Positions 10,970 through 21,343 are shown, counted from the stretch's first letter. The stretch is DNA of 43,714 bases from Burkholderiaceae bacterium (GCA_023954015.1 JAMLIS010000023.1:1-43714); one strand, 5' to 3'. The notes: a model not told the origin generated them from the letters alone. A program made the numbers and translations.

Positions 10970-12091
10970 TCAGGGCTGCATGAACGCGCGGCGATCGCGC
11001 TGCGTCGACCGCGGCTGCGCCGGGTCGGCGTCGTCGGAGTCGATTCGCACGTAGCGCGCGGGTACGGCGAACGCGAGGCCTTTTGCGTCGAGCAGGTCGA
11101 TGATCGCCAGGTTGATGCGCTGCTGTACGTCCATGTACATCGCGTAGTCCGAAGAGAGCACGTAGTAGACGAACTCGAACGCGAGGCCGTATTCGCCGAA
11201 TGCCGACTGGTGCCCGCGGTCGAAGCGCACGTCCTGCTGCGCGCGGATGATCTCCTTCACGCCTTCGACGACCTGGAGCACGCGTTCGCTCGTCGTGCCG
11301 TAGGGCAGGCGAAAGCCGAAGACGACGCGCCGATGCGGCATCCGGCTGTAGTTGCGCACCAGCTGCTCGAGCAGCTTCGAGTTGGAGATGACGAGCTGCT
11401 CGCCGCGCAACGAGTCGATGCGCGTGCTCTTGATGCCGACGTTGCGTACGGTGCCGAGGTCGTTGCCGAAGGCGATGAACTCGCCGACCTCGAAGGGCTT
11501 GTCGAGGCCGATGCTGATCGACGAGAACAGATCGCCCAGCAGGCTCTGCAGCGCCAGCGCGACGGCGACGCCGCCGATTCCCAGGCTGGCGACGAAGGCG
11601 GTGATGTCGACGCCCGCATTGGCGAGCATCGCCATCAGCAGCGTCGTCCAGACGACGAGCTGCGCCGACCAGCGCAGGATGCCGGTCATCACCGGGTTTC
11701 CGCGCGGCTTTCCGTCGGCTGCGCTCGGCCGGCTGAGCCACAGCTCGATCAACGCATTGATCCACAGCGCGACCTGCACGCCGACCAGCGCGAAGGTGGC
11801 GTTGTGCACGATCGCCTCGATGCTCCGCGGAAGGTCGAGGAACTCGGTGGCGAACGCCGACGACAGCAGCAGCAGGATCCAGTTGCGCGTCGTGTTCACG
11901 ACGACGTGCAGCGGGCGGGCGGCGCGCGCCGCGGGCTCGGGCAGGTGCTGCTCGAAGCGGCGCGCCTGCGAGCGCAGCAGACCGAGCACGCCGCTCGCGA
12001 CGCCGAAGCCGATGAGCGCGGCGGCGAGCGCGACGAGCCAGCTCGCCACCGGATTGCCCATCCACTCCAGCTGTTTCAGACTTTCGAGCAT
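10970..12091 (-). CDS. MscS-family mechanosensitive ion channel
   Basis: A 373-residue membrane protein. Several hydrophobic helices in the first 200 residues lead into the MscS pore helix and beta domain: SLGIGGVAVALALQ, then GDLFSSISIGLDKPFEVGEF. The C-terminal cytoplasmic domain includes RNYSRMPHRRV and an alpha/beta part. It is expected to open under membrane tension and release osmolytes on hypo-osmotic shock. The start at 12091 (MLESLKQLE) is preferred because AAGGAAAG lies just upstream; extending the frame would run into lspA. It follows lspA by 10 nt on the same strand. Confidence 0.9.
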   Translation of the reverse strand: MLESLKQLEWMGNPVASWLVALAAALIGFGVASGVLGLLRSQARRFEQHLPEPAARAARPLHVVVNTTRNWILLLLSSAFATEFLDLPRSIEAIVHNATFALVGVQVALWINALIELWLSRPSAADGKPRGNPVMTGILRWSAQLVVWTTLLMAMLANAGVDITAFVASLGIGGVAVALALQSLLGDLFSSISIGLDKPFEVGEFIAFGNDLGTVRNVGIKSTRIDSLRGEQLVISNSKLLEQLVRNYSRMPHRRVVFGFRLPYGTTSERVLQVVEGVKEIIRAQQDVRFDRGHQSAFGEYGLAFEFVYYVLSSDYAMYMDVQQRINLAIIDLLDAKGLAFAVPARYVRIDSDDADPAQPRSTQRDRRAFMQP

Positions 12092-12101
12092 CCGCTTTCC
12101 T

Positions 12102-12593
12102 TCATCGTTGGCGCCGCACGCGGCGCAGCTCGTCGACGACGAGAAGGACGGCCCCGACCGTGATCGCGCTGTCGGCGACGTTGAACGCGGGCCAGTGGAA
12201 ACGCTGCCAGTACAGCAGCACGAAATCGACCACGTGCCCGCGCGCGATTCGGTCGACGACATTGCCGATCGCCCCGCCCAGGATCAGCGCGAGCGAGAAC
12301 GCGAACAGGCGTTGCGAGGCGTGGCGCGCGAGCAGCCAGACGATGAAAACCGCCGCTGCGGCGCCGATCCCGATGAAGAACCACCGTTGCCAGCCGTCGG
12401 CCTGCGCGAGGAAACTGAAGGCCGCGCCGCGATTGTAGACGAGCGTCAAGTCGAACAGGCCCGGCACGACCGCGCGGCGTTCGCCGTACGACAACAGGTG
12501 CTCGATCGCGAATTTCGTTGCCTGGTCGAGCACGACGACCGCCGCGGCGATCCAGAGCCACTTCGCGATCGACGTTGCGCCGCTTCGGGCCAT
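12102..12593 (-). CDS. lspA: Lipoprotein signal peptidase (signal peptidase II)
   Basis: A 163-residue inner-membrane aspartyl protease with four transmembrane segments. Conserved signatures are VLDQATKF near residue 22, VYNRGAAFSF near 53, and the two catalytic Asp motifs NVVDR and FNVADS. It cleaves prolipoproteins after Lgt adds diacylglycerol; lgt is at 36.4 kb in this same window. In many betaproteobacteria lspA directly follows ileS. Here a 396-nt gap with only a doubtful tiny ORF separates them. Confidence 0.96.
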   Translation of the reverse strand: MARSGATSIAKWLWIAAAVVVLDQATKFAIEHLLSYGERRAVVPGLFDLTLVYNRGAAFSFLAQADGWQRWFFIGIGAAAAVFIVWLLARHASQRLFAFSLALILGGAIGNVVDRIARGHVVDFVLLYWQRFHWPAFNVADSAITVGAVLLVVDELRRVRRQR

Positions 12594-12738
12594 CGTCGCC
12601 TCCCGTACGTTGTACCGGAGGCGAGCGTACCAGTGTCTGCAGGCTGCTCGGGGTCGGCCCGGGCAGCGGGCCGCCTGCGCGTCACGGGAACGGCAGTGCG
12701 CAGGCCGCGTCGAGCCTGCGCACCGGCCGCGCCTTGCC

Positions 12739-12816
12739 TCAGCCGTGCACCACCCGGTGGGCGTCGCTCACCAGGAAGTACAGCGCTCCTGCCGCGAGCA
12801 GTGCGTAGATCACCAC
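12739..12816 (-). CDS. Possible 25-residue single-pass membrane peptide in the ileS-lspA gap
   Basis: A GTG (12816), preceded by CGGGAG, opens a 25-codon frame reading MVIYALLAAGALYFLVSDAHRV plus four residues. It would form one hydrophobic helix with a charged C-terminus. This is the only coding-like object in the 396-nt gap 12594-12989; the rest of the gap shows no RNA or clear regulatory element. No family recognised. The frame could equally be the tail of a decayed longer gene, because it stays open upstream. Confidence 0.25.
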   Translation of the reverse strand: MVIYALLAAGALYFLVSDAHRVVHG

Positions 12817-12989
12817 GGTGCTCCCGAGTGTCGGGCAGGCGAGTCGCGCAGGCGCCAATTTACGCGCCCGCCTCGACGGCGCAAGTGTTCCCGATCGTTC
12901 CGCCGGGCGCCGGGGCGCCGGGTGCCGGGCGGCTTGCGCCGGTGCTGCCGCCGGGCGACCGCAATGCGCCGCGGCGAAGCCGCGTGTCG

Positions 12990-15866
12990 CTACGCGAAGC
13001 GCCGCACCTCGCCTTCGCCGTACAGGTTCGACACGCAGCGCCCGCAGATCGCCGGATGCGCCGGATCGATGCCGACGTCGTCGCGCCAGTGCCAGCAGCG
13101 CTCGCACTTCGTCGCGTCGCTGGCACGCACCTCGATCGCCTCGTCCTGCGGGTCGGCTACGCGCACGACGCGCGCGCCCGAGGTGATCCAGACGAAGCGC
13201 AGGTCGTCTCCGAGCGAGGCGAGCATCTCGTGCGTGTCACCGGCCGCGCGGACCTCCGCCTCGGCCTGCAGCGACGAGCCGATGCCGCCGGCCGTGCGCA
13301 GGTCTTCGAGCTTCTTCGTCACTTCCGTGCGCACCGCGCGGATGCGTGTCCACTTTGCGAGCAGCGCGGCGGTGTCGGGCGCCTGGACGTCGGCCCAGCG
13401 CTCGACGCCGTCGAAGCGGTGCCAGGTCTGCGTGAAGACCGTGCCGCCTTCGTCGCGATGCGACTGCGGCGCGAAGATCGGCCACGCTTCCTCGGCGGTG
13501 AACGACAGCACCGGCGCGACGATGCGCAGCAGCGCATTCGTCACGTGGTGCAGCGCCGTCTGCGCCGATCGGCGTGCGGGCGAATCGACGGCGGTGGTGT
13601 AGAGGCGATCCTTCAGCACGTCGAGATAGAACGCGCCGAGATCCTCGGAGCAGAAGGTGTGGATGCGCGCGATCGCCGGGTGGAACTCGAAGCGCTCGTA
13701 GTCGGCCTCGATCGACTTCTGCCACGCGGCGGTCATCGCGATCGCGTAGCGGTCGATCTCGAGCAGTTCGCCGGCGGCGACCGCGTCGCGCTTCGGATCG
13801 AAGTCGGAGACGTTGGCGAGCAGGAAGCGCAGCGTGTTGCGGATGCGCCGGTACGCCTCGACGACGCGCGCGAGGATCTCCTTCGACAGCGACATCTCGC
13901 CCGAGTAGTCGGTGCTGGCGACCCACAGGCGCAGGATCTCGGCGCCCAGCGTTCCGGCGACTTCCTGCGGCTCGATGCCGTTGCCCAGCGACTTGCTCAT
14001 CTTGCGGCCCTGGCCGTCCACCGTGAAGCCGTGCGTGAGCAGCGCCTTGTACGGGGGCACCCCGTTGAGCATCGACGAGGTGAGCAGCGACGAGTGGAAC
14101 CAGCCGCGGTGCTGGTCGCTGCCCTCGAGGTACATGTCGGCGGGGAAGTGCGATTTCGCCGCGTGCGAGCCGCGCAGCACCGTCTGGTGCGTGGTGCCGG
14201 AGTCGAACCAGACGTCGAGTGTGTCGCGGCTCTTCATGTAGTGCTCGGCGTCGTCGCCGATCAGCTCGCGCGGATCGAGCCGCTGCCAGGCCTCGATGCC
14301 TTCGCGCTGGACGCGCTGCGCGACCGCTTCGAGCAGTTCGAGCGTGCGCGGGTGCAGCTCGCCAGTTTCCCGGTGCAGGAAGAAGGCCATCGGCACGCCC
14401 CACTGGCGCTGGCGCGACAGCGTCCAGTCGGGGCGCTGCGCGATCATCGCGTGCAGCCGCGCCTTGCCCCAGGACGGATAGAAGCGCGTCGCCTCGACGC
14501 CGGCCAGCGCGGACTGGCGCAACGTGGGCCCGCCGTCGGCGGGGACGACGTCCATGCCGGCGAACCACTGGCTCGACGCGCGGTAGATCACCGGCGTCTT
14601 GTGGCGCCAGCAGTGCATGTAGCTGTGCGTGTGGTCCCAGGTGTCGAAGAGCACCCCGCGCTCGCGCAGGTGCTCGACGATGCGCGGGTTGGCCTCCCAG
14701 ATCGACAGGCCTCCCCAGTTCGGCAGCGACGCGATGTACGTGCCGTCGCCCTGCACCGGCTGCAGGATGTCGTCGTCGCGCATGCCGTGCGCCTTGCACG
14801 ACAGGAAGTCCTCGATGCCGTAGGCCGGCGCCGAGTGCACGATTCCGGTTCCCGATTCGAGCGTGACGTAGTCGCCCAGGTACACCGGCGAGAGCCGATC
14901 GGCGAACGGGTGGCGGAACGCGATGCGATCGAGCGCGCGTCCCTTCGCGGTGGCGAGCACGTCGCCATCGAGCTTCCACGCCTTCAGGCAGGGCTCGACA
15001 CGCTCGGCGGCGAGCACGAGCAGCGCCGGCGCGCCCTGCCACTCGACGCGCACCAGCGCGTAGTCGAAGTCGGGATGCACGTTCAGCGCCTGGTTGGCGG
15101 GAATCGTCCACGGCGTCGTCGTCCAGATCACCGCATAGCCGCGCTCGATCGGCAGCGCGGGCAGTCCGAAGGCGCGCGCGATGCGTTCGGGCTCGGCGAA
15201 GGGGAAGCCGACGTCGATCGCCGGGTCGGTGCGGTCGCGGTATTCGACCTCGGCTTCGGCCAGCGCCGAGCCGCAGTCGAAGCACCAGTTCACCGGCTTG
15301 AGGCCCCGGTAGAGGAAGCCTTTTTGCAGGATGCGGCCGAGCGCGCGCAACTCGTCGGCCTCGTTGCCCGGCGCCATCGTCAGGTACGGGTCCTTCCAGT
15401 CGCCGAGCACGCCCAGCCGGATGAAGTCGCGCTTCTGGCGAACGATCTGCTCGGTGGCGTAGGCGCGCGATTTCGCCTGTACCTCGTCGGCCGACAGATG
15501 CTTGCCATGGCGCTTCTCGATCTGGATCTCGATCGGCATGCCGTGGCAGTCCCAGCCCGGCACGTAGCGCGCGTCGTAGCCGGCCATGTTGCGGCTCTTG
15601 ACGATGACGTCCTTCAGGATCTTGTTGACCGCGTGGCCGAGGTGGATGTCGCCGTTGGCGTAGGGCGGGCCGTCGTGCAGCACCCAGACGGGACGGCCCT
15701 TCGACGCGACGCGGATGCGCTCGTAGACCTCCTTGTCCTGCCACTGCTGCGTCCACGCGGGTTCGCGCCTGGCGAGGTCGCCGCGCATCGGAAACGGCGT
15801 CTCGGGCATGTTCAGGGTGTCTCGCCACCCCTTGTCGCGGCGCGCGGCGGGTTTTTCTTCGGCCAT
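12990..15866 (-). CDS. ileS: Isoleucyl-tRNA synthetase
   Basis: A 958-residue class Ia synthetase, slightly longer than E. coli IleS (938). It has the HIGH-type motif ([11 protein letters not shown]), the editing domain in the middle, KMSKSLGNG near residue 600, the anticodon-binding domain and a C-terminal zinc finger CERCWHW...CGRC. It charges tRNA-Ile. The start at 15866 ([17 protein letters not shown]) has GGAG upstream; the frame is open further upstream but that stretch overlaps ribF. It follows ribF by 13 nt, the classic ribF-ileS-lspA order. Confidence 0.97.
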   Translation of the reverse strand: MAEEKPAARRDKGWRDTLNMPETPFPMRGDLARREPAWTQQWQDKEVYERIRVASKGRPVWVLHDGPPYANGDIHLGHAVNKILKDVIVKSRNMAGYDARYVPGWDCHGMPIEIQIEKRHGKHLSADEVQAKSRAYATEQIVRQKRDFIRLGVLGDWKDPYLTMAPGNEADELRALGRILQKGFLYRGLKPVNWCFDCGSALAEAEVEYRDRTDPAIDVGFPFAEPERIARAFGLPALPIERGYAVIWTTTPWTIPANQALNVHPDFDYALVRVEWQGAPALLVLAAERVEPCLKAWKLDGDVLATAKGRALDRIAFRHPFADRLSPVYLGDYVTLESGTGIVHSAPAYGIEDFLSCKAHGMRDDDILQPVQGDGTYIASLPNWGGLSIWEANPRIVEHLRERGVLFDTWDHTHSYMHCWRHKTPVIYRASSQWFAGMDVVPADGGPTLRQSALAGVEATRFYPSWGKARLHAMIAQRPDWTLSRQRQWGVPMAFFLHRETGELHPRTLELLEAVAQRVQREGIEAWQRLDPRELIGDDAEHYMKSRDTLDVWFDSGTTHQTVLRGSHAAKSHFPADMYLEGSDQHRGWFHSSLLTSSMLNGVPPYKALLTHGFTVDGQGRKMSKSLGNGIEPQEVAGTLGAEILRLWVASTDYSGEMSLSKEILARVVEAYRRIRNTLRFLLANVSDFDPKRDAVAAGELLEIDRYAIAMTAAWQKSIEADYERFEFHPAIARIHTFCSEDLGAFYLDVLKDRLYTTAVDSPARRSAQTALHHVTNALLRIVAPVLSFTAEEAWPIFAPQSHRDEGGTVFTQTWHRFDGVERWADVQAPDTAALLAKWTRIRAVRTEVTKKLEDLRTAGGIGSSLQAEAEVRAAGDTHEMLASLGDDLRFVWITSGARVVRVADPQDEAIEVRASDATKCERCWHWRDDVGIDPAHPAICGRCVSNLYGEGEVRRFA

Positions 15867-15879
15867 CGGATCTCCGGGC

Positions 15880-16893
15880 TCAATCGGCGAAATCGGGAGG
15901 GACGGCGGGACGGGCGAAATGCGCACGCGCGTCCTGCGCCTCGCGCGCGAACATTTCGCGCGCGTCGTGCGCATCGCGGGCGATCTGCGCACGCAACGCG
16001 TCCAGCGAATCGAAGCCGCGTTCGTCGCGCAGTTTCGCGACGAACTCGACGCGCACCAGGCGCCCGTAGGCGGGCTCGTCGAAATCGAAGAGGTGCGTCT
16101 CGAGCAGCAGCTGCCCGTTGCGCTCGACGGCGGGGCGCGTGCCCAGGCTCGCCACGCCGTGGACGGGCGACTCGCGCAGCCCGTGCGCGCGCACGACGAA
16201 GACGCCGTGCACCGCCGGGCGCGCGAAGGGGATGCGCACGTTCATCGTCGGAAAGCCCAGCGTGCGGCCGAGCTTTCGCCCGTGGAGCACGCGCCCGCAG
16301 ATCGAATAGGGTCGCCCGAGCAGCGCGGCTGCGCGCGGGAAGTCGGCAGCCGCCAGCGCGGCGCGCACGGCGGAACTCGATACGCGCTCGCCCGCGCGCT
16401 CGATCGTCGCGAGCCGCTCCAGCTCGAAACCCGAGGGCCGGGCGAGCCGCTGCAGCAGCGCGTAGTCGCCGGCGCGGCGCGCGCCGAAACGGAAGTCGTC
16501 GCCGATCAGCAGATAGCGCGTCTGCAGGCCGCCGACGAGGATTTCCTCGACGAAGCGCTGCGGCGACAGGGATGCGAGCGACTGGTCGAAGCGCGCGATG
16601 CAGACGCGGTCCACCCCGCAGTCGGCCAGCGCGTCGATCTTGTCGCGAAGCGTGCTGATGCGGGTCGGTGCGGTGGCGTCGGGCCGGCCGGCGGCGAGCG
16701 CGAGCGAGGCGAAGTACTCGCGCGGGTGCGGCTCGAAGGTGAGGACGCAGACCGACAGCCCGCGTGCCTGCGCTTTCTCGCCGAGCGTGGCGATCACCGC
16801 GCGGTGGCCGACGTGCATGCCGTCGAAGTTGCCGATGGTGAGCGCGCACGGGCGGCGCCTGTCGGGCGGCGGCTGGCGGCGGAAGATTTCCAT
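15880..16893 (-). CDS. ribF: Bifunctional riboflavin kinase / FMN adenylyltransferase
   Basis: A 337-residue two-domain enzyme. The N-terminal adenylyltransferase has [15 protein letters not shown] and [10 protein letters not shown], then a SSSAVR motif; the C-terminal kinase has [15 protein letters not shown] and the ATP/flavin site with [13 protein letters not shown] residues (LETHLFDFD). It makes FMN and FAD from riboflavin, which would also serve the many flavoproteins in this window. First gene of the ribF-ileS run. A TATAAT on the same strand lies about 46 nt before the ATG. Confidence 0.97.
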   Translation of the reverse strand: MEIFRRQPPPDRRRPCALTIGNFDGMHVGHRAVIATLGEKAQARGLSVCVLTFEPHPREYFASLALAAGRPDATAPTRISTLRDKIDALADCGVDRVCIARFDQSLASLSPQRFVEEILVGGLQTRYLLIGDDFRFGARRAGDYALLQRLARPSGFELERLATIERAGERVSSSAVRAALAAADFPRAAALLGRPYSICGRVLHGRKLGRTLGFPTMNVRIPFARPAVHGVFVVRAHGLRESPVHGVASLGTRPAVERNGQLLLETHLFDFDEPAYGRLVRVEFVAKLRDERGFDSLDALRAQIARDAHDAREMFAREAQDARAHFARPAVPPDFAD

Positions 16894-16938
16894 CGGGACG
16901 GGCGGCTGCGGCGGGCTCGTGGCGCGGCAAAACCTTGA

Positions 16939-16944
16939 ATTATA
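16939..16944 (-). promoter_or_regulatory. -10 box (TATAAT) of the ribF operon
   Basis: A perfect TATAAT on the minus strand, about 46 nt before the ribF start, in the 92-nt gap between the divergent ribF and purN genes. No good -35 match was found at 16-18 nt. Confidence 0.45.
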
Positions 16945-16971
16945 AGACGCGCCGGCCGCGTTTCCCCCGAT

Positions 16972-16977
16972 GATAAG
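16972..16977 (+). promoter_or_regulatory. -10-like box of purN, eight bases from the ATG
   Basis: GATAAG followed by eight bases and the purN ATG at 16986. No ribosome site intervenes, so a leaderless or near-leaderless transcript is possible. The match is weaker than at clpS or fkpB. Confidence 0.3.
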
Positions 16978-16985
16978 CTTGGCCG

Positions 16986-17627
16986 ATGAAGAGCATCGTC
17001 GTGTTGATCTCCGGGCGCGGCTCGAACATGACGGCGATTGCGCAGGCGCTGCGCGACGAGCGCTGGCCCGCCCGCATCGCCTGCGTCGTCGCCGACCGTC
17101 CGGGCGCAGCCGGTCTCGCGCGCGCCCGGGAGCACGGCGTCGATACCGACGTCGTCGACTTTCGCGCCTTCGATTCGCGCGCCGGCTTCGAGGCCGCGCT
17201 GGCGGGCGCGATCGACCGCCATGCGCCCGATCTCGTCGTGCTGGCCGGCTTCATGCGAATCCTCGGCGACGCCTTCGTCGACCGCTATGCGCGTCGCATG
17301 CTGAACATCCATCCTTCGCTGCTGCCGGCGTTCCCGGGCCTGCACACGCACCGGCGCGCGCTCGAAGCCGGCGTCGCCGTGCACGGAGCAACGGTCCACC
17401 TGGTCGGACGCGAACTCGACATGGGGCCGATCGTCGCGCAGGCGGCGCTCGCCGTGCGTGCCGACGACGACGAGGATCGCCTCGCCGCGCGGGTGCTCGC
17501 GCTCGAGCACCGGCTGTATCCGGCGGCCGTTCGCTGGTTCGTCGAGGACAGGCTCGCGTTGCACGGCGGGCGTGTCGAACTGCGCGAGCCGCGTCCGGGC
17601 GAGACACGCTGCCTCTGGGAAGGCTGA
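16986..17627 (+). CDS. purN: Phosphoribosylglycinamide formyltransferase
   Basis: A 213-residue GART. It shows ISGRGSNM at the N-terminus (phosphate loop), [23 protein letters not shown] with the catalytic Asn/His set, and the Asp in [12 protein letters not shown]. It transfers a formyl group from 10-formyl-THF to GAR, step 3 of purine synthesis. The stop overlaps the rsmB-like start as TGATG, indicating coupled translation. Confidence 0.97.
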   Translation: MKSIVVLISGRGSNMTAIAQALRDERWPARIACVVADRPGAAGLARAREHGVDTDVVDFRAFDSRAGFEAALAGAIDRHAPDLVVLAGFMRILGDAFVDRYARRMLNIHPSLLPAFPGLHTHRRALEAGVAVHGATVHLVGRELDMGPIVAQAALAVRADDDEDRLAARVLALEHRLYPAAVRWFVEDRLALHGGRVELREPRPGETRCLWEG

Positions 17628-18865
17628 TGCGTTTCGGCGCGATGCGCCGGCAGGCGCTGGCGCAGGCGCTTTGCAGCGCGGATCGTCCCGCCGACGTGGC
17701 CGTGCGCGCGTTCTTCCGTGCGCATCCGGCGCTCGGCCGGCGCGACCGGGCGCGCATCGCCGAATCGGTGTTCGACGTGCTGCGCCAGCGGCGCCTGTAC
17801 GAGCGGATCGCCTTCGGCGCGGGGGGCGAGCCGATGCGCATGCCGCCGGAGCAGGCTGCGCTCGATGCGCTGCTCGAAGTCGCGGATGCGCGGCTGGCAG
17901 GCCGCCTCGACGTTCCGCGCGGACTGCCCTTCGAGGTGCGCTACAGCCTGCCCGACTGGCTCGCCCAGGCGCTTCTTGCGCAGTTCGGTCCGGCCCAGGC
18001 GCAGGCGCTGGGCGCCGCGCTGCTCGAGCCGGCGCCGCTCGACCTGCGCGCCAACGTGCTGAAGGCCGACCGGACAGCGGTGCGCCGCGAGCTGGACGAA
18101 GCCGGCATCGAGACGCAGGTGCTGCCGCACAGCGGCAATGCGCTGCGGGCGAGCGGCAAGCCCGCGCTCGAGCGCAGCGCCGGTTACCTGGCCGGGCGCT
18201 TCGAGGTGCAGGACGTCGGCAGCCAGCTGCTCGCGATGCTCGCCGCGCCGCGCCGCGGCCAGACGGTGATCGACCTGTGCGCCGGCGCCGGCGGCAAGAC
18301 GCTCGCGATGGCCGCCGCGATGCGCTCGACCGGGCACGTCTACGCCTGCGACGTTTCCGCGAAGCGGCTGCAGCGAATGCGACAACGGCTCGCCCGCAGC
18401 GGTGCCGACAACGTGTTTCCGATCGTCATCGCCGGCGAGCGCGATGCGCGCCTCGAGCGGCTGCGGGGCAGGGGCGACGTGGTGCTGGTCGATGCCCCGT
18501 GCACCGGCACCGGAACGCTGCGCCGCGCGCCCGACCTGAAGTGGCGCATCGGCCCCTTCGAACGCGACGGCTTCGTCGCGCAGCAGCGCGCGCTGCTCGA
18601 TGCGGCCGCGGCGCTGGTGCGTCCCGGCGGTCGTCTCGTCTATGCGACCTGCAGCCTGCTCGCCGCCGAGAACGACGAACAGCGCGACGCTTTCGAGAGC
18701 CGCCATCCGCGATGGACGCGCTGCGATCCGCGTGTCGTGCTCGAAGCGCAGGGGGCGACGCTGCATCCGCAGGCGACAGCGGACGACACGCTTCGGCTGC
18801 TGCCGCAGCGCGACGATTGCGACGGCTTCTTCGCCGTGCGCTGGCGACGCACGGACGAAGGTTAG
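17627..18865 (+). CDS. rsmB: RsmB-type 16S rRNA (cytosine-5) methyltransferase
   Basis: A 412-residue NOP2/Sun-family SAM methyltransferase. An N-terminal NusB-like helical region (to about 160) is followed by the Rossmann domain: [10 protein letters not shown], the first conserved Cys in [12 protein letters not shown] (about 290) and the catalytic Cys in YATCSLL (about 341). Family members methylate C967 of 16S rRNA (RsmB) or related sites (RsmF); the NusB-like N-domain favours RsmB. The start at 17627 overlaps the purN stop by one base; a second Met at 17642 is an alternative. The stop codon is part of the panB -10 box. Confidence 0.85.
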   Translation: MRFGAMRRQALAQALCSADRPADVAVRAFFRAHPALGRRDRARIAESVFDVLRQRRLYERIAFGAGGEPMRMPPEQAALDALLEVADARLAGRLDVPRGLPFEVRYSLPDWLAQALLAQFGPAQAQALGAALLEPAPLDLRANVLKADRTAVRRELDEAGIETQVLPHSGNALRASGKPALERSAGYLAGRFEVQDVGSQLLAMLAAPRRGQTVIDLCAGAGGKTLAMAAAMRSTGHVYACDVSAKRLQRMRQRLARSGADNVFPIVIAGERDARLERLRGRGDVVLVDAPCTGTGTLRRAPDLKWRIGPFERDGFVAQQRALLDAAAALVRPGGRLVYATCSLLAAENDEQRDAFESRHPRWTRCDPRVVLEAQGATLHPQATADDTLRLLPQRDDCDGFFAVRWRRTDEG

Positions 18866-18868
18866 AAT
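18863..18868 (+). promoter_or_regulatory. -10 box (TAGAAT) before panB
   Basis: TAGAAT includes the rsmB stop codon and lies 29 nt before the panB ATG, giving a leader of roughly 20-25 nt. It would let panB be transcribed apart from purN-rsmB. No strong -35 was recognised. Confidence 0.35.
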
Positions 18869-18897
18869 CGACCGAACACCACGACGCGAGCCCACGC

Positions 18898-19734
18898 ATG
18901 AGTTCCCAAGTCGCGCCGACGGCGCCCGCCGACTCCGCGCGCAGTCCGGTCACGCAACCGCGGCTCGCCGAGATGCGGGCGCGCGGCGAACCGATCGCAA
19001 TGCTCACCTGCTACGACGCGAGTTTCGCGGCGCTGCTCGACTCGGTCGGCATCGACAGCCTGCTGGTCGGCGATTCGCTCGGCATGGTCGTGCAGGGCCA
19101 CTCGTCCACGCTGCCGGTGACGCTCGACGAAGTCGCCTATCACGTTCGCTGCGTGGCCCGTGCCACCCGCCACGCCTGGCTCATCGCCGACATGCCTTTC
19201 GGCAGTTACCACGCGAGCGCCGAATCGGCGCTCGCCAACGCCGTCGTGCTGATGCGCGCGGGCGCGCAGATGGTCAAGCTCGAAGGCGGCGCCTGGCTTG
19301 CGCCCACGGTCGAACTGTTCGCCCGCGCCGGCATTCCCGTGTGCGCTCACCTGGGACTGACGCCGCAGTCGGTGCACGTGCTGGGCGGCTACCGCGTGCA
19401 GGGGCGCGACACGCAGGCGGCCGACCGGCTCGTCGCCGACGCGCTGGCACTCGAGCGGGCGGGCGCCACGATGCTGGTGCTCGAGATGGTGCCGGCTACG
19501 CTCGCAGAGACGCTTTCGCAGCGCCTGACGATGCCGACCATCGGCATCGGCGCCGGCGCCGGCTGCTCGGGCCAGGTGCTCGTGCTGCACGACATGCTCG
19601 ATGTCTACCCCGGGCGCCGGCCGCGCTTCGTGCGCAATTTCATGGCAGGCGCATCGAGCGTGCGCGAGGCGGTCGAACGCTATCGCGACGCGGTGAAGAC
19701 GCGGGCCTTTCCCGCGGCAGAGCACGCGTTCTGA
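18898..19734 (+). CDS. panB: 3-methyl-2-oxobutanoate hydroxymethyltransferase
   Basis: A 278-residue KPHMT of usual length. Conserved segments are [22 protein letters not shown] (metal-binding Asp), [28 protein letters not shown], and [15 protein letters not shown]. It adds a hydroxymethyl group from methylene-THF to 2-ketoisovalerate, the first step to pantothenate. The product feeds CoA synthesis, whose coaBC lies at 10 kb, and its substrate comes from the IlvD pathway at 34 kb. panC is not next to it here. The SDR gene follows by 6 nt. Confidence 0.97.
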   Translation: MSSQVAPTAPADSARSPVTQPRLAEMRARGEPIAMLTCYDASFAALLDSVGIDSLLVGDSLGMVVQGHSSTLPVTLDEVAYHVRCVARATRHAWLIADMPFGSYHASAESALANAVVLMRAGAQMVKLEGGAWLAPTVELFARAGIPVCAHLGLTPQSVHVLGGYRVQGRDTQAADRLVADALALERAGATMLVLEMVPATLAETLSQRLTMPTIGIGAGAGCSGQVLVLHDMLDVYPGRRPRFVRNFMAGASSVREAVERYRDAVKTRAFPAAEHAF

Positions 19735-19740
19735 GGCTCC

Positions 19741-20502
19741 ATGCGCGAGATCGCGATCGTCACCGGCGCCTCGCGCGGCCTGGGCGCGGCGATCGCCGAA
19801 CGTCTGCTGGCGCCGCATCGTCTGCTCGTCTGCGTCGCGCGTTCGGGCAACGATGCGCTCGTCGCGCGCGCACGATCGAGCGGCGCGCAGATCGACTATC
19901 TGCGTTGCGATCTCGCCGATGCGCAGGCCGTCGACGCGCTGGCCGTATCGCTCGGGGCGCGACTGCGCGAGCATCGTGACGCGCAACGTTTCGTGCTCGT
20001 CAACAATGCCGGCGTCGTCGAGCCCATCGGTCCGATCGAGAAGCTGCACACCGACCCGCTCGCGGTGTCCCTTCAGGTGAACCTCGCGTCGCTGATGCGG
20101 CTCACCGCGGCATTCCTCGATGCCACCGACGACGCGTCCGGCGAACGACGGATCCTGAGCATCTCCTCGGGGGCCGCACGCCATCCGATCGCCGGCTGGG
20201 CCGCGTACTGCGCCACCAAGGCGGGCGTCGACATGTTCACGCGCTGCATCGTCGACGAACAATCGCGTCGCGCGAACCCGGCGCGCGCCTGCGCGCTCGC
20301 GCCCGGCGTGCTCGACACGCAGATGCAGCAGACCATCCGTTCGGCCGATTTCCCGTCGATCGATCGCTTCCGGCAATTGAAGGCGCAAGGCGGACTCGTC
20401 GCGCCGGAGGAAGCCGCTGCCCGGATCGTGGCGTACCTCGACCGCGACGACTTCGGCGCGCATCCGCTCGACGACCTGCGCGATCACGCCGCGCGCCGTT
20501 GA
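19741..20502 (+). CDS. Short-chain dehydrogenase/reductase
   Basis: A 253-residue classical SDR: cofactor motif TGASRGLG (8-15), NNAG near residue 90, catalytic Ser in SISSGAA and the YxxxK motif YCATK (about 156-160). It resembles the sepiapterin reductase/benzil reductase-like SDR branch in its pattern, but the substrate cannot be read from sequence. It follows panB by 6 nt, so co-transcription is likely although no pathway link is evident. The first basic residues after the Gly motif do not settle NADH versus NADPH. Confidence 0.88.
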   Translation: MREIAIVTGASRGLGAAIAERLLAPHRLLVCVARSGNDALVARARSSGAQIDYLRCDLADAQAVDALAVSLGARLREHRDAQRFVLVNNAGVVEPIGPIEKLHTDPLAVSLQVNLASLMRLTAAFLDATDDASGERRILSISSGAARHPIAGWAAYCATKAGVDMFTRCIVDEQSRRANPARACALAPGVLDTQMQQTIRSADFPSIDRFRQLKAQGGLVAPEEAAARIVAYLDRDDFGAHPLDDLRDHAARR

Positions 20503-20663
20503 GCACGCACTTGGCCCCGGGAAGGGCGACTCGGGCGGCGGAAAGCGCGGCTTCGCGGCGCCGGAGCGCCCGCACGGGCGAGTGGCTTCGCCGGCCGCGG
20601 CCGCGCGTTTCGGTTCGCAGGTAGTCGCGACCCCGGTCAGCCCGGCGCGTCGGCCGAACGATC

Positions 20664-20686
20664 TGCCCGTCGTGGGCGGCTTTTTT
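20664..20686 (+). terminator. Possible rho-independent terminator after the SDR gene
   Basis: GCCC-GTCGT-GGGC hairpin (20664-20676), GGC, then six T (20681-20686), about 160 nt after the SDR stop. The stem is short, so confidence is low. Confidence 0.35.
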
Positions 20687-20743
20687 CGTCGAATACCCGC
20701 CGGGGCTGGGTTTCGATCTCGGCTTCCAGGACTTCGAAGCGCA

Positions 20744-20853
20744 GCTGCCCGCGCTGCCCGACAAGTACGCAGTTCGATGCGGCTGCCGCGCTGCCCGACA
20801 AGTGCGCACTTCGATGCGCGGCTGCCCGCGCTGCGCGGCAAGTTCGTGCTGCC
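20744..20853. repeat. 38/39-bp degenerate tandem repeat in the 685-nt gap before rpmG
   Basis: Three adjacent units begin GCTGCC(C)GCGCTGC at 20744, 20782 and 20821. The first two share CGCTGCCCGACAAGT and TTCGATGCG and the third is diverged. The gap 20503-21187 holds no supported gene. A short stretch upstream reads GLGFDLGFQDFEAQLPALPD in one frame and looks like a remnant of a lost gene. A GC-rich GCGGGGCTGC-type low-complexity run occupies about 21050-21115. Confidence 0.7.
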
Positions 20854-21123
20854 CCGTTGGCGCTTGCTCGTTGCGTGGCGCGACGGCGAAGCGCCCGGGC
20901 GCGTGGCGCCGCGGCCTGTGCGCGAGGTCGCCTGCGGGATGTTCCGCCGTCTCGGCGATCGAAGGACCATCGACCCCGGCGCTGCTGCGGTTGGGCAAGC
21001 GGTCGCACGTGCGAGGGCAGGCGCGTGGAATGTGGCTCGGGCGTCGGCTTGCTGCGCGGGGCTGCGCGGGGCTGCGCTCGGGGACGCGCTCGGGGCTGCG
21101 CGCGGGGCTGCGATCGCGCGCAA

Positions 21124-21149
21124 GAAAAACGGCGCCGCGAGGCGCCGTT
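21124..21149 (-). terminator. Rho-independent terminator of rpmB-rpmG
   Basis: On the minus strand a perfect 9-bp stem AACGGCGCC / GGCGCCGTT with a four-base loop runs straight into a T-rich tail (TTTTTC). It lies about 40 nt after the rpmG stop. Confidence 0.88.
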
Positions 21150-21187
21150 CGGAGAACGAGGATTGCGCCCGCTGCGCGGGCGGACCG

Positions 21188-21343
21188 TCACTTGATCTTC
21201 GTTTCCTTGTACGCCACGTGTTTGCGGGCGACGGGATCGAATTTCTTGATCTCCATCTTCTCGGGCATGTTCCGCTTGTTCTTCGTGGTCGTGTAGAAGT
21301 GGCCGGTGCCGGCCGTCGATTCGAGCTTGATCTTGTCGCGCAT
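21188..21343 (-). CDS. rpmG: 50S ribosomal protein L33
   Basis: A 51-residue, Lys-rich protein beginning [19 protein letters not shown] and containing [15 protein letters not shown]. Length and sequence match bacterial L33. It lacks the paired CxxC zinc ligands, so it is the zinc-independent form. It lies 33 nt after rpmB and is followed by a strong terminator. Confidence 0.96.
   Translation of the reverse strand: MRDKIKLESTAGTGHFYTTTKNKRNMPEKMEIKKFDPVARKHVAYKETKIK

Noticed and set aside
11352..16658. Very long plus-strand open frame (over 1,700 codons)
   Set aside because: It is antisense to mscS, lspA, ileS and ribF, which have full family motifs. Long antisense frames arise from GC-rich codon use. 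Its translation is rich in Arg/Ala/Val with no motif.
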